64,000 bases of DNA from Brasilonema sp. UFV-L1 (GCF_012912105.1 NZ_QMEA01000017.1:34853-98852), one strand, 5' to 3'; positions 26,406-36,784 are shown, numbered from the stretch's first letter. Translations and numbers: made by a program. Notes: generated by a model not told the origin, from the sequence alone.

Positions 26406-29069
26406 TTGAAGAAAGTCCAATTGTTTAGTAGTTTGCTGACCCTTATCAGTGGTACATTTCTTGTATTTCTAGACTCTGCACAAGCCCAAATTCATCAGCA
26501 AAAATCTGATGTACAATTTGTACCCATTCCATCTAGGGGGGACCACAAAAATAAAATACCAGCCGTCAGACCTAGATCCCTCGACACCAACCCGTTACCG
26601 TTAAACACGGCTGGTATTTTATTTCCAGGCAAATGCCATACCCAATACCCAATTACTGAAATCAAGCGCGTCAGTGAATTAACACCCACAGTGACAAGTG
26701 TACTTACCTTACTTGCTCAAGAACCAGAAAAGACTCCAACGATTGTACAAGTTACAGCAGTCAGAATTAAGCCAACTCCTACTGGTATTGAAGTAGTATT
26801 AGAAACACCTACAGTCACATTGCAAAAGCCCATAACGAAAAGTGAAAACAACACGCTGATTGTAGATATTCCCAATGCTGTATTGGCTCTACCCGATGGT
26901 CAAGCGTTTCGATCACAGAATCCTGTACAGGGTATCAAAGTCATTAGTGTGACTCAAACAAATGCAACAAATATTCGAGTTAGTGTGACGGGAGAAGCTA
27001 CTGTACCGAACGCGCAAGTTATCTCAAGTGCAAATGGTTTGGTATTAAGTTTCACTCCAACTAATAACAACAATGACAACTCTGATATCGAACTCATAGT
27101 CACGGGAAGAACAAGTGAGTACATCGTCCCTAACACCGCTACGATAACCAAAAATAATCTTTTCTTACGTAACCTTCCTTTTTCTGTACAGATTGTTCCG
27201 CAACAGGTAATTCAAGACCAAAAAGCACTGACTGTGAGTGAAGCGGTGCGGAACGTTAGCGGATTTGCTTTATCTGGAAGAGGAGGAGGACGCAACGAGT
27301 TTTCTCTCTTGACGCGAGGATTTACAGCTGACCAGTTTCGAGATGGATTCAGTGAAGGAAATAATGCCAATCGAGTAACCACTGAAATCTCAAATATCGA
27401 GCGTATTGAAGTCCTCAAAGGTCCCTCAGCGGTGCTTTATGGGCGATCAGAACCAGGTGGAATCGTGAATTTGGTGACCAAACAACCGCTTTCTGTGCCT
27501 TATTATGGGGCTGATTTGATTGTTGGTAGCTATGATTTTTACCGTTCTAATCTTGATTTAACAGGACCAATAGATGCTAAAAATAACCTCGGATACCGTC
27601 TAAATCTTGCCTATGAAAATGCAGGTAGCTTTCGAGATGGTGTAGAGTCGGAACGCTTCTTTGTTTCCCCTAAATTATCTTTTAACCTCGGATCAAAGAC
27701 GACATTGAGTTTCTTTGGGGAATATCAGGAAGATAGCCGTCCAGTGGATTTTGGCTTAGTCGCCGTTGGTAACCGTGTTGCAGATATTCCCATCAGTCGC
27801 TTTCTTGGCGATTCCAATCGTAAAAATGATGTTTATCAGCGAAGAGGTTATGTCTTTCTCGACCATCGCTTTAGTGAGAATTGGTCTATTAAAAGTGGTT
27901 TTCGGGCGACATCAAGTGACCAGTATTTCTCGGCAATTCAAGCCAGAGGAGGTGTTTTGCAGCCTGATAATCGGACATTAAATCTTCAAGCACAAAACAG
28001 CAATCAGTTCTTTAGTACAGATACTTTTCAAACAAACTTAGTTGGAAATTTTTTTACAGGTTCGGTCAAACATACAACTCTCGTAGGATTTGAGTTTGGT
28101 CATGAATCCAGAGATGTAGAGACTCAAAATGCTAATGCAGGGTCTATTAATATTTTTAGACCTATGTATCAATTTCCTATTGGTCGGTTTACAAAAACAA
28201 TAGACAGGAATGAAGAGACTAATCTTTATGGTTTCTATTTACAAGACGAAATTGCCTTTACAGATAATCTGAAATTACTATTAGGAGGACGTTTTGATAT
28301 TGTCGATTTCGACCTGAAAGATAATCTCACAAGAAAAAAGACACAAACCTATGACTCGGCGTTTAGTCCTCAGGTAGGTATTGTTTATCAACCAAGTCAA
28401 ACTATCTCCCTCTACGCCAATTACAGTCGCTCTTTTGTCCCACAATCTGGGAGTAGTTTCGAGGGGACACCGTTCAAAGCAGAACGGGGAACTCAGTATG
28501 AAGTGGGGGTGAAAGCAGATTGGTTTGGTGGTCGCCTTTCTTCAACCTTAGCACTTTATGAAATCACCAAGACTAATGTTTTAGTTACTGATCCTCAACG
28601 TCAAACATACTTTATCCAAACAGGTGAACAACGCAGTCGTGGTGTAGAGTTGGATGTCATTGGTCAGATTTTACCGGGGTGGAATGTGATTGCATCTTAT
28701 GCTTACACTGATGCAATTATTACTAGTGATACAACGTTTGCAGAAGGAAATCGCCTTGCCAGTGTACCATACAACAGCTTTAGTTTATGGACAACCTATC
28801 AAATCCTCAATGGAGGTTTTCAGGGATTGGGTTTTGGTGCTGGGGTTTTTGTGGGGGGCGATCGCTCTGGCGATTTGAACAATAGCTTTACATTACCTGA
28901 CTATGCTCGCGTTGATGCAGCAGTTTACTACAACCGAGGTAATTTGAGGGCAGCTGTTAATATCAAGAATTTGTTTGACACTCAATACTTTGAGTCAGCT
29001 CAAAGTAGAACACAGATTTTCCCTGGTGCGCCGTTGACTGTTCTGGGGACTCTTTCTTTGCAGTTTTAA
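26406..29069 (+). CDS. TonB-dependent outer membrane receptor with N-terminal AMIN domain
   Basis: Imports metal chelates across the outer membrane with TonB energy. Order: signal peptide (KKVQLFSSLLTLISGTFLVF), an extra segment encoded by an inserted palindromic element, AMIN domain (about residues 110-205), plug domain (VSEAVRNVSGF, RIEVLKGPSAVLYGRSEPGG, IVNLVTKQP) and a 22-strand-type barrel (GFYLQDEIAF, LYANYSRSFVPQSG) ending in LGTLSLQF with terminal Phe. The layout matches cyanobacterial siderophore receptors. TTG 26406 has GTGAGGA six bases upstream and gives a clean signal peptide; the in-frame TTG at 26340 is weaker. No ferrichelate ABC genes are adjacent. The ligand is unknown. Confidence 0.88.
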   Translation: MKKVQLFSSLLTLISGTFLVFLDSAQAQIHQQKSDVQFVPIPSRGDHKNKIPAVRPRSLDTNPLPLNTAGILFPGKCHTQYPITEIKRVSELTPTVTSVLTLLAQEPEKTPTIVQVTAVRIKPTPTGIEVVLETPTVTLQKPITKSENNTLIVDIPNAVLALPDGQAFRSQNPVQGIKVISVTQTNATNIRVSVTGEATVPNAQVISSANGLVLSFTPTNNNNDNSDIELIVTGRTSEYIVPNTATITKNNLFLRNLPFSVQIVPQQVIQDQKALTVSEAVRNVSGFALSGRGGGRNEFSLLTRGFTADQFRDGFSEGNNANRVTTEISNIERIEVLKGPSAVLYGRSEPGGIVNLVTKQPLSVPYYGADLIVGSYDFYRSNLDLTGPIDAKNNLGYRLNLAYENAGSFRDGVESERFFVSPKLSFNLGSKTTLSFFGEYQEDSRPVDFGLVAVGNRVADIPISRFLGDSNRKNDVYQRRGYVFLDHRFSENWSIKSGFRATSSDQYFSAIQARGGVLQPDNRTLNLQAQNSNQFFSTDTFQTNLVGNFFTGSVKHTTLVGFEFGHESRDVETQNANAGSINIFRPMYQFPIGRFTKTIDRNEETNLYGFYLQDEIAFTDNLKLLLGGRFDIVDFDLKDNLTRKKTQTYDSAFSPQVGIVYQPSQTISLYANYSRSFVPQSGSSFEGTPFKAERGTQYEVGVKADWFGGRLSSTLALYEITKTNVLVTDPQRQTYFIQTGEQRSRGVELDVIGQILPGWNVIASYAYTDAIITSDTTFAEGNRLASVPYNSFSLWTTYQILNGGFQGLGFGAGVFVGGDRSGDLNNSFTLPDYARVDAAVYYNRGNLRAAVNIKNLFDTQYFESAQSRTQIFPGAPLTVLGTLSLQF
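26536..26634 (+). mobile_element. Palindromic MITE-like element inserted in the TonB receptor coding sequence
   Basis: An 18-bp perfect inverted repeat, AAATAAAATACCAGCCGT at 26549-26566 with its complement at 26607-26624, flanked by GGGACCACAAA and CCAGGCAAA. The same unit occurs at 31968-32055 and, left-truncated, at 36784-36857. Here it is in frame and codes for about 30 residues between the signal peptide and the AMIN domain. Confidence 0.75.
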
Positions 29070-29189
29070 CAATCCGCACGGGGATTTTCTTATCAAACGT
29101 TTGATTTGAAGTTGTTTCGAGTTTCGTACTCCTGACTCGTCTAAACACCAGTTCTCAAACTTTCTTAATAATCACGGTATCAGCTATTA

Positions 29190-29220
29190 GGAACCCCAGT
29201 CATTCTATTGCTGGGGTTCC
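29190..29220. terminator. Hairpin between convergent TonB receptor and Mop genes
   Basis: Perfect 10-bp stem GGAACCCCAG / CTGGGGTTCC with an 11-nt loop, located 120 bases after the receptor stop and 43 bases after the Mop stop. No long T-run. Likely serves both strands. Confidence 0.6.
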
Positions 29221-29263
29221 AACTTAGTAGCTAAGAGCTTGACATTGGCACAAAAACAGTCAT

Positions 29264-29473
29264 TTAATCAACAGAAATAATCACATCTGATGCTTTGATA
29301 ATGGCGTAAGCTTCTTTTCCTTCTTTGAGTCCTAGCTTTTGTGCTGAAGTTTTTGTGATGACTGCAGTGACTTCTATTCCTGGTGCAATTTCTAAACTAA
29401 CCTCATCATTAACAGATCCGGTGACAATTTTTTTCACAGTACCTTTGAAAGCATTACGAGCACTAATTTCCAT
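29264..29473 (-). CDS. Molybdenum-pterin/molybdate-binding protein, Mop (molbindin) domain
   Basis: 69 residues, a single TOBE/Mop domain of usual length: SARNAFKGTVKKIVTGSVNDEV, then VTAVITKTSAQKLGLKEGKEAYAIIKASDVII. Such proteins form hexamers that bind molybdate or tungstate and buffer cytoplasmic oxyanion. The domain also occurs in ModE and ModC. The gene is last in the leftward run after the membrane protein and TiaS-like gene, about 134 bases from the former. It is strong evidence that this region handles a molybdate-like oxyanion. Confidence 0.88.
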   Translation of the reverse strand: MEISARNAFKGTVKKIVTGSVNDEVSLEIAPGIEVTAVITKTSAQKLGLKEGKEAYAIIKASDVIISVD

Positions 29474-29607
29474 ATTTTTATGCTCCCTGTTTGTTTTTTA
29501 ATTCCCTCATACTAGCAACTACCTATTGTGTGTTCATCATCTTTGGGTAGAATGCTATCGAGTATTAAGTTGGAAAAATCTAAATTTAACTGGATTTGTT
29601 TAATTTA

Positions 29608-30177
29608 TCAGGAAATCCGCCTTATTCGTTTAACCCACAACACCGCTAGTGACCCTACAAACCCGGCTAATGCACCAAACAACAGATGTGTCAATAGAGG
29701 ATAGATAGGACCTCTAAAAATGAGAAAATTAAATACCCAAACACCGCTTACACTCAGGATAATCATTGTAATGGGCTTAGTTAGGTGAGCCAATCCTGCT
29801 ACTATTGCCCAGAACCAAGCTTTTTGCCGCCATCGTCTGCCAAAGTAATAGGCTAAGTCTAGCAGTTCCCCAACCACAAGATAAAAGAACCAATCAAAGG
29901 GGTTGTTTCTCACACCAAGTAGGAGCAAAAAGCCTGCAGCACTCAAGCTAGTAACAGAAGCTGCACCAAAGCTAGAAGTCAGCATACGGGTAGCAACAAG
30001 AGGTGTTAACCAGAGGATTCCTCGCCAACCTGGTAACCTTAGTGGGAAATGCACATTTGCTTGCACCAACGCTATGACCAACCCCAGCCCTATCAGCCCT
30101 AGAATTTCGAGCCAGTTTAGTTGACGCCAATCCTTAATACTGGCGAATGATACTTTTGGGAGCGATTTGGTACTCAT
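29608..30177 (-). CDS. Polytopic membrane protein, resembling an ECF transporter S component
   Basis: 189 residues, about six hydrophobic helices, including EILGLIGLGLVIALVQANV, YLVVGELLDLAYYFG and HLLFGALAGFVGSLAVLWV, with an RR-K-RR basic end. Size, helix number and the glycine-rich last helix resemble the substrate-binding S subunits of energy-coupling-factor importers. No ECF A or T genes are adjacent, so a shared module would be needed. The start overlaps the end of the TiaS-like gene by 44 bases, which implies co-expression. The family assignment is by general resemblance only. Confidence 0.6.
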   Translation of the reverse strand: MSTKSLPKVSFASIKDWRQLNWLEILGLIGLGLVIALVQANVHFPLRLPGWRGILWLTPLVATRMLTSSFGAASVTSLSAAGFLLLLGVRNNPFDWFFYLVVGELLDLAYYFGRRWRQKAWFWAIVAGLAHLTKPITMIILSVSGVWVFNFLIFRGPIYPLLTHLLFGALAGFVGSLAVLWVKRIRRIS

Positions 30178-30886
30178 AGTCTTTTTCTCCTATTTCGTGA
30201 GCTTCATCGTTAGTTTTTTCCACAAGCAAGATAGCTTGTCCATTCAGTAAGACTGGACGGGGCCAAGGACTGGTTTGTATCTTAGTGTTTTCAGGTACTA
30301 ACCTACCTTCCAAATCCTGAATACGGTCGATGGTGGCTGTTTGATAAAGTTTTTGAGCAGTAAACACGCCTTCTAGGTCACGCAAACCAGGTAGCCATAA
30401 AAACCGTCCATCATTCTCTGTTTTCCGCAAACCCACTGAGGCAAGTGCTCCAATAATTCCATCTTTTGTGCCTGTCAGACCCTCTAAGTGCAGTCCAGCT
30501 TGCTGGGCGAGCGAGATTGCTTCTTCTTGAGTCAGGACTTTCTCTTTTGCCTGCTTGCCAAAAGTCTGTACTGCTGTACTGACCTGATCCCACTGAGCTA
30601 AACATAGTCCCACATCTGACCCAGGCTCACTCTTAGTAAGAAGGAACTCTTGACAATAACTGGCTAGAATCTCAAGCTTGTGTATATCAATCTCTACCAT
30701 GATGCAGGCTGAACTGTTATGCGAGGTAAAAGGGATTTCGGGACTTAGGAAAAGCTGGTGGCGGGTTATTCCGATAGGCTCTGCTAAGTTCAATTCAGCA
30801 AGTTTTGCCCCCAATTGTCGGCACAAGTTGCCTGTACCACCACTTGTTAGATTGTCAGTATCATCTATGCCTATGAGAAATCGCAT
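30134..30886 (-). CDS. TiaS-like protein (COG1571 TCKD/ferredoxin-like domains only)
   Basis: 250 residues. Starts with MRFLIGIDDTDNLTSGGTGN, the nucleotide-binding IDDTD motif of archaeal tRNA-Ile2 agmatinylcytidine synthetase, and includes GTKDGIIGALASVGLR, matching the ferredoxin-like domain of that family. The OB-fold and zinc ribbon that bind tRNA are missing, so the substrate is probably not tRNA. Bacterial members have no settled function. ATG 30886 is chosen because GGACAG precedes it and the homology starts there; the frame extends upstream to a GTG at 30931. A TACCAA-N5-TTGGTA palindrome lies 183 bases upstream. Confidence 0.72.
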   Translation of the reverse strand: MRFLIGIDDTDNLTSGGTGNLCRQLGAKLAELNLAEPIGITRHQLFLSPEIPFTSHNSSACIMVEIDIHKLEILASYCQEFLLTKSEPGSDVGLCLAQWDQVSTAVQTFGKQAKEKVLTQEEAISLAQQAGLHLEGLTGTKDGIIGALASVGLRKTENDGRFLWLPGLRDLEGVFTAQKLYQTATIDRIQDLEGRLVPENTKIQTSPWPRPVLLNGQAILLVEKTNDEAHEIGEKDYEYQIAPKSIIRQY

Positions 30887-31068
30887 GTTTATTCTGTCCT
30901 GTTTTGGCTTGTTACTGCTTGCTAGTGCCACTCAGTTTTACTGTCGATAGCGCTCTGGTTACTGTATACCGAATTTTTTTTCGTTATATCTGCAATAATT
31001 GTCCTTTTGGTTTTATGTCAAACTATATATTGTATATTGTGAGAATTTTACCAGGTACATCAGTTCTT

Positions 31069-31085
31069 TACCAATAAAATTGGTA
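31069..31085. promoter_or_regulatory. 17-bp palindrome TACCAA-N5-TTGGTA (copy 3)
   Basis: Perfect arms with the same five-base spacing as the copies at 25271 and 25399. It lies upstream of the leftward TiaS-like / membrane protein / Mop genes. Sharing the site with the SUOX-like / TonB receptor promoter suggests one regulator controls both. Confidence 0.72.
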
Positions 31086-31110
31086 AATAGTCTAATAGTA
31101 TCTAAATTGA

Positions 31111-31290
31111 AGAAGGCAGGAGGCAGGAGGCAGAGAGCAGAAGGATCGGTTGGATGGGGATTCTGACCCCAACCTTCCCATTGACACCCCCGTAGACGGT
31201 GGGGTATTAGACCTTTGAAGGGCAAGGCAAGAGGACCTTTCTTAAGAGTTGGAATTCCCCCTTCTGCCTCCTGCCCTCTGCCCTCTGCCT
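31111..31290. repeat. Imperfect long inverted repeat (GGCAGGAGGCAG / CTGCCTCCTGCC type)
   Basis: Purine-rich repeats GGCAGGAGGCAGGAGGCAGAG at the left and pyrimidine-rich CTGCCTCCTGCCCTCTGCC at the right, able to fold back. This is a common kind of intergenic repeat in filamentous cyanobacteria. No gene seen here. Confidence 0.55.
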
Positions 31291-31389
31291 TGCCCGATAG
31301 CGTAGCGTGCCGTTAGGCATAGGGCGATAAGTAAACAGCACAGTAGTCAGCAGTCAAGCAAATTGACAAGCGCTTACAAATCGTCGGCT

Positions 31390-31707
31390 TCATTTGTAGC
31401 GTTTTTCCAATTCTACAATGGCTTTGTACAGCTTTTTCGCTCCACCGAAGATGATATCATTTTCATCCATATCGGTGGTAAAGCGAGTCTTGTAGAGTAT
31501 AGAACCAGAAGAAAGACTGATGCGATTTACCCAACAGTTGCTGATGCAACCACTTGGTTCGTGGATTAAATGGGCAGCATCGGTAATTGGTACTAGGGTA
31601 ACCATTGCACCATCAAAAGCACAATCCTCTTGAACGTCTCTGGAGACATATTCTTCATTCTGCATTTTGTGTTCTACGTTCTTATTCAATATATTTTGAC
31701 GACTCAT
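31390..31707 (-). pseudogene. nifE: N-terminal fragment of NifE-type nitrogenase cofactor scaffold protein
   Basis: 105 residues matching only the start of NifE (FeMo-cofactor assembly scaffold, normally about 450-480 residues): EDCAFDGAMVTLVPITDAAHL, then GCISNCW, SLSSGSILYKTRFTTDMDEND and IIFGGAKKLYKAIVELEKRYK, then a stop. The expected continuation (VFVYATCVT.. with the next cluster Cys) is absent. The usual HGP before the first Cys pair reads HEP, a further sign of decay. The frame could start further upstream at 31815, but that part has no NifE similarity. Probably a relic of a larger nif or vnf region. A VnfE origin cannot be excluded. Confidence 0.75.
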
Positions 31708-31967
31708 AAAAGTAGAAAATCCATATAAAGATAGATAGAGAAAAAAGGAATAGGAAATTGCTTTTTTCTCTTCCATAAAATGTAACCAACTAACCAAATA
31801 AAAGGAGAAAACCAAAAACGAAACTAGTCGTTTTACCGCACGAATATTGACAAATTTATGCTGACATGGAAAACTTCAAAGTATAGAACCATAAATGAGC
31901 TATCTGACCACCTCCAAATCCTTTCAACAATTGAGGAGAAGGCAGGCTTAAAAAGCCTACCTGCTTA

Positions 31968-32055
31968 GGGAGGACCACAAAAATAAAATACCACTAGATC
32001 CTTCAACACCAAGCCGTTACTGTTAAACACGGCTGGTATTTTATTTCCAGGCAAA
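31968..32055. mobile_element. Palindromic MITE-like element, copy 2 (between nifH and nifE fragment)
   Basis: Shares GGACCACAAAAATAAAATACCA, CTAGATCC, GTTAAACACGGCTGGTATTTTATTT and CCAGGCAAA with the copy in the TonB receptor gene. Compared with that copy, ten bases are missing after the left arm, leaving 13-bp arms (31981-31993 and 32034-32046). Positioned 45 bases after the nifH stop, so it may also act as its transcription terminator. Confidence 0.72.
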
Positions 32056-32099
32056 AATGACTGACCTTGTTTTCACCAGCGTTCGTAGGAACAATAGTC

Positions 32100-33636
<1,537 letters not shown>

Positions 33637-34767
33637 CTAAATGGTTGCCACTAACTCCCCGATTTTGCTGGTATCACAGCCACCAAGAATTTCTAGTTGT
33701 GAATGAATAAACCGATGCTCCAAGGTATTGAGTAATTGCTGTACTGGTGCTTCTTCCAAGTATTTCTTGAGAATCACTAAGTCGTAGCGTGAGGAATGCC
33801 AAGGGATGAATTCCAATCCAAAAGCTGCAGCTACAGATGCTGTAGAAATTCCTGCATCGGCAAGTCCTGAAACGATAGCAGAAGCAACATCATGATGGCT
33901 TCTGGCGATACTATCAAATCCTTTAATAGAATCACACGGCAGTTGCTCTTCTTGCAGTTTTCGTTCCAAAAGCAACCGAGTGCCAGCTCCTTTTTCGCGG
34001 TTAATAATCTTTGCTTTTGCTTCTACTAAGTCAGTCACTGTTGTAATTTGCATTGGATTACCAGACTGCACTAATAGCCCCTCTTCCCAGATTCCAAGAG
34101 TGATTAAAACAGCTTCTTTTCCTGCTAAGACTTCACGAACAAAGGGAAGATTATGCTCTCCAGTTTGAGGATCGTACAGGTGCATCAGGGCAATATGAGT
34201 CTCACCTCGACATAAACTATGCAACGCAGCCATGCTGTTAGCGAACTTATACTGGACTCGCAGTTGAGGATACCAGCGTTCAGTGGCTCTTGCCCATAGT
34301 GAAAGTACAGGCGCACAACCGGCAATCACAACTGTATTTTCAAATCTGTCTATATCGTCAAGAAGTCTGACTTGGACTGTATTCGTATCTATCTGACTAT
34401 CAATCTGGGCATCAGCCCCAATCATCTCCATACGAAAAGCATCGTTCCCAATCAGGGGATATGCAATCCATTGCCCCCCAATCCGCGCCAAACTCACTCG
34501 CTGTTGTTGACTGTAAGGGATAGATTTCGCCAGAACTGCTTGGATTTGAGGCAAATCCTGTTCTAGCCAGAATAAATCCTCGACTTTGCAACCAAGCGCC
34601 TTGGCTAAACGAAGCGTCATGGCGACTGAAGGAGCGCATTGTCCTGACTCTACACCACTAATTGCTTGACGAGTCACACCTGCTAAGCTAGCCAATTCTT
34701 GCTGACTCATGCCCAAGCGGGTTCTAATCGACTTCAAATTGTTACGAAGGTCGCTATCGGTCTTCAT
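33637..34767 (-). CDS. XRE-type HTH regulator with PBP-like (COG1910) sensor domain
   Basis: 376 residues. The N-terminal HTH_3 domain (about 8-62) reads IRTRLGMSQQELASLAGVTR then QAISGVESGQ. The C-terminal part (about 85-370) is a periplasmic-binding-like domain (PF12727 type) with VVIAGCAPVLSLWARATERW, HIALMHLYDPQTGEHN and REKGAGTRLLLERKL. This architecture is linked to molybdate or tungstate sensing in other bacteria. It lies on the same strand just upstream of nifH and could control it. Repressors of the vanadium nitrogenase genes are known in Anabaena variabilis, and this could be of that kind, but that is inference. Confidence 0.83.
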   Translation of the reverse strand: MKTDSDLRNNLKSIRTRLGMSQQELASLAGVTRQAISGVESGQCAPSVAMTLRLAKALGCKVEDLFWLEQDLPQIQAVLAKSIPYSQQQRVSLARIGGQWIAYPLIGNDAFRMEMIGADAQIDSQIDTNTVQVRLLDDIDRFENTVVIAGCAPVLSLWARATERWYPQLRVQYKFANSMAALHSLCRGETHIALMHLYDPQTGEHNLPFVREVLAGKEAVLITLGIWEEGLLVQSGNPMQITTVTDLVEAKAKIINREKGAGTRLLLERKLQEEQLPCDSIKGFDSIARSHHDVASAIVSGLADAGISTASVAAAFGLEFIPWHSSRYDLVILKKYLEEAPVQQLLNTLEHRFIHSQLEILGGCDTSKIGELVATI

Positions 34768-35465
34768 TTGGATCTATCTCTTGGTGACAAAAAGCGTAGC
34801 AAGTTGATGCGGATTTACCAGAGCAATAGACCAAGGTTGAACTAATCTTTATTTCCCCTTAAGGTTGTTGCCATACGCGCTTTTTTGATTCCTATAAATA
34901 AGCCTAGCATAGATATCGCTAATTTATTTGCTTGTGGAAAATTTCTTTGCTCACTGTTCATTCACTTGGTAATAGATAGCATCAATTATTACTTACTATT
35001 AGTTCATGAGTTGCTCTCATAAACCAATAGATAAGCAATGCAAGCTTTTTTGTAAGAATTCAGGACTTCTTGAGTCAGAAGCGGAGCAAGGAAAGCTCCG
35101 CCTCCGGTCAGAATTTATAAGGAGTCTATGATGATTAGTATTCATTCCATCAAATTTCTTCTTGATTCTTCAGGTATTCTGAATCAAGAATTGCTGGCTC
35201 CTGAATTCTTACGCTTTTTTATAGTATGATTTACTCATACAAAAATAATAAATGAATTACTTTATATACGACTCCTATTTGATTTTTGAACATATACGTA
35301 GGGTGTGTTATGCCGCAGGAATCGTGCATCATCCTAAGATCTTGGTGCGAGACGACGTTCCTTCTAACACACCCTACAATGACTACTTTGAATTTTGTTA
35401 GCGCAGCGGGACGCAGTCCCGGATTGAATTTTGAATTAAAGAATGTGGCGTCATTCTCTGTGTCT
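34768..35465. other. Intergenic region between regulator and psbA, with hairpins
   Basis: No gene recognised. Contains GCGGAGC/GCTCCGC near 35081-35101, TTCTTGATTC/GAATCAAGAA near 35158-35190 and the repeat GTAGGGTGTGTTA (35298-35310) with its perfect complement at 35365-35377. The last pair is about 90 bases downstream of the psbA stop and may end its transcript. Confidence 0.5.
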
Positions 35466-36530
35466 TTAGACCAAAGAGGGTTCAACAGCCAACAGTTCTG
35501 GGAAATGGTGAGCATTTGGTGAATGCATAGACTGAATTCCCAAATCAGCCCGATTTACTAAATCTGCATAGGTAGGAATAACGTGTCCTGATCCATCCAC
35601 AACAGAGTGATTGAAGTTGAACCCATTCAAGTTAAATGCCATTGTCCCGACACCAACAGCTGTAAACCAAATGCCTATCGTCGGTAGCAGCACTAACCAA
35701 AGATGAACAGAACGTTTGCTGCGAAGCGCTAGGCTGGGAATTATCAAACGTCCGAAAAAGCCAGTATGTCCAGCAAACAGGTTGTAGGTTTCGGTCTCTT
35801 GCCCGAATCTATAACCTACGTTAGCAGATTCAATTTCGCTGGTTTCACGTACCAAACTCGATGTCACCAAAGAACCGTGCAAAGCACTGAGTACAGAACC
35901 ACCAAACACACCTGCAACACCCAGCATGTGAAATGGATGCATCAGGATGTTATGCTCAGCCTGGAAAGCGAACATAAAGTGGAATGTACCACTGATACCT
36001 AAAGGCATTCCCTCAGAAAAGCTACCTTGACCTATAGGATATATCAGCAAGACTGCAGTAACAGCTGCCGCCGGACCAGAGAAAGCAACAAAAATCCAGG
36101 GACGCATTCCCAGTCGGTAACTCAGTTCCCACATCCGACCTAGATAGCACCAAACGCCAATCAGGAAATGCAGCACAATGAGTTGGTAAGCGCCACCATT
36201 GTAAAGCCATTCATCGATATTCCCAGCTTCCCACACTGGATAAAAGTGTAGTCCAACTGCCGCAGAAGTCGGTATTACAGCAGCAGTCACGATATTGTTA
36301 CCACTCAAGATTGAACCAGCGATTGGTTCTCGAATACCGTCCATATCTACAGGCGGTGCAACGATGAAAGCAAGGGTAAAACAGATGATGGCGACTAGGA
36401 AAGTAGGAATCATCAGCACTCCAAACCAACCTACATAGATACGGTTGTCTGTGCTGGTAACCCAGTTGCAAAAGCGTTCCCAGTATTTAAAAATCTCAAG
36501 TTTTTGAATCTGTTGAGTGAAGTCGTTCAT
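35466..36530 (-). CDS. psbA: Atypical photosystem II D1 protein (sentinel/rogue D1 type)
   Basis: Five-helix D1 homologue of 354 residues. Kept (standard numbering): Tyr161, Glu189, His190, His198, His215, His252, His272, His332, His337 and Ala344. Changed: Asp170 to Glu ([12 protein letters not shown]), Asn181 to His, Ser264 to Ala in the QB pocket with a one-residue insertion (AGHTGFFGR), Glu333 to Ser and Asp342 to Leu ([14 protein letters not shown]). The C-terminal extension after Ala344 is only six residues. The manganese site is therefore damaged and water oxidation is unlikely. This fits the rogue/sentinel D1 group known from diazotrophs and expressed when nitrogenase works; chlorophyll f synthase is the alternative. 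ATG 36530 is set by AGGAG eight bases upstream. Confidence 0.88.
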   Translation of the reverse strand: MNDFTQQIQKLEIFKYWERFCNWVTSTDNRIYVGWFGVLMIPTFLVAIICFTLAFIVAPPVDMDGIREPIAGSILSGNNIVTAAVIPTSAAVGLHFYPVWEAGNIDEWLYNGGAYQLIVLHFLIGVWCYLGRMWELSYRLGMRPWIFVAFSGPAAAVTAVLLIYPIGQGSFSEGMPLGISGTFHFMFAFQAEHNILMHPFHMLGVAGVFGGSVLSALHGSLVTSSLVRETSEIESANVGYRFGQETETYNLFAGHTGFFGRLIIPSLALRSKRSVHLWLVLLPTIGIWFTAVGVGTMAFNLNGFNFNHSVVDGSGHVIPTYADLVNRADLGIQSMHSPNAHHFPELLAVEPSLV

Positions 36531-36661
36531 CAATAAGACTCCTTTGGTTTTCATAATGCTCTCATATTCTTTTCATTTTTATTTCATAGTCTTCTGAGGT
36601 TGTTACAAAAATTCATATTGCTCTCATAATCGTTTCAGCACAGATGGCAAAATTAAAATAC

Positions 36662-36784
36662 TAGAGCACCGGTACAGTAATCAAGATGGAGAAAAAAACA
36701 CGGTTTCTTCGCCTGCAAAGCTTGATATCTCGTTGACTCAACTTATAGAAACCGGGTTTTTGGGACTACTGTACCAGTGCTTTA
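36662..36784. repeat. Inverted-repeat element with near-18-bp ends
   Basis: TAGAGCACCGGTACAGTA at 36662-36679 and TACTGTACCAGTGCTTTA at 36767-36784 are inverted repeats (16 of 18 positions match). The interior has AAACACGGTTTCTT and GAAACCGGGTTTTT, motifs also found at 5292 and 41080-41275. MITE-like, no coding capacity. Confidence 0.6.

Noticed and set aside
35466..36530. Chlorophyll f synthase (super-rogue D1) as the main call
   Set aside because: None of the far-red photoacclimation genes (phytochrome regulator set, far-red psa/psb/apc genes) is in the window, and most D1 metal ligands remain. Kept as an alternative only.
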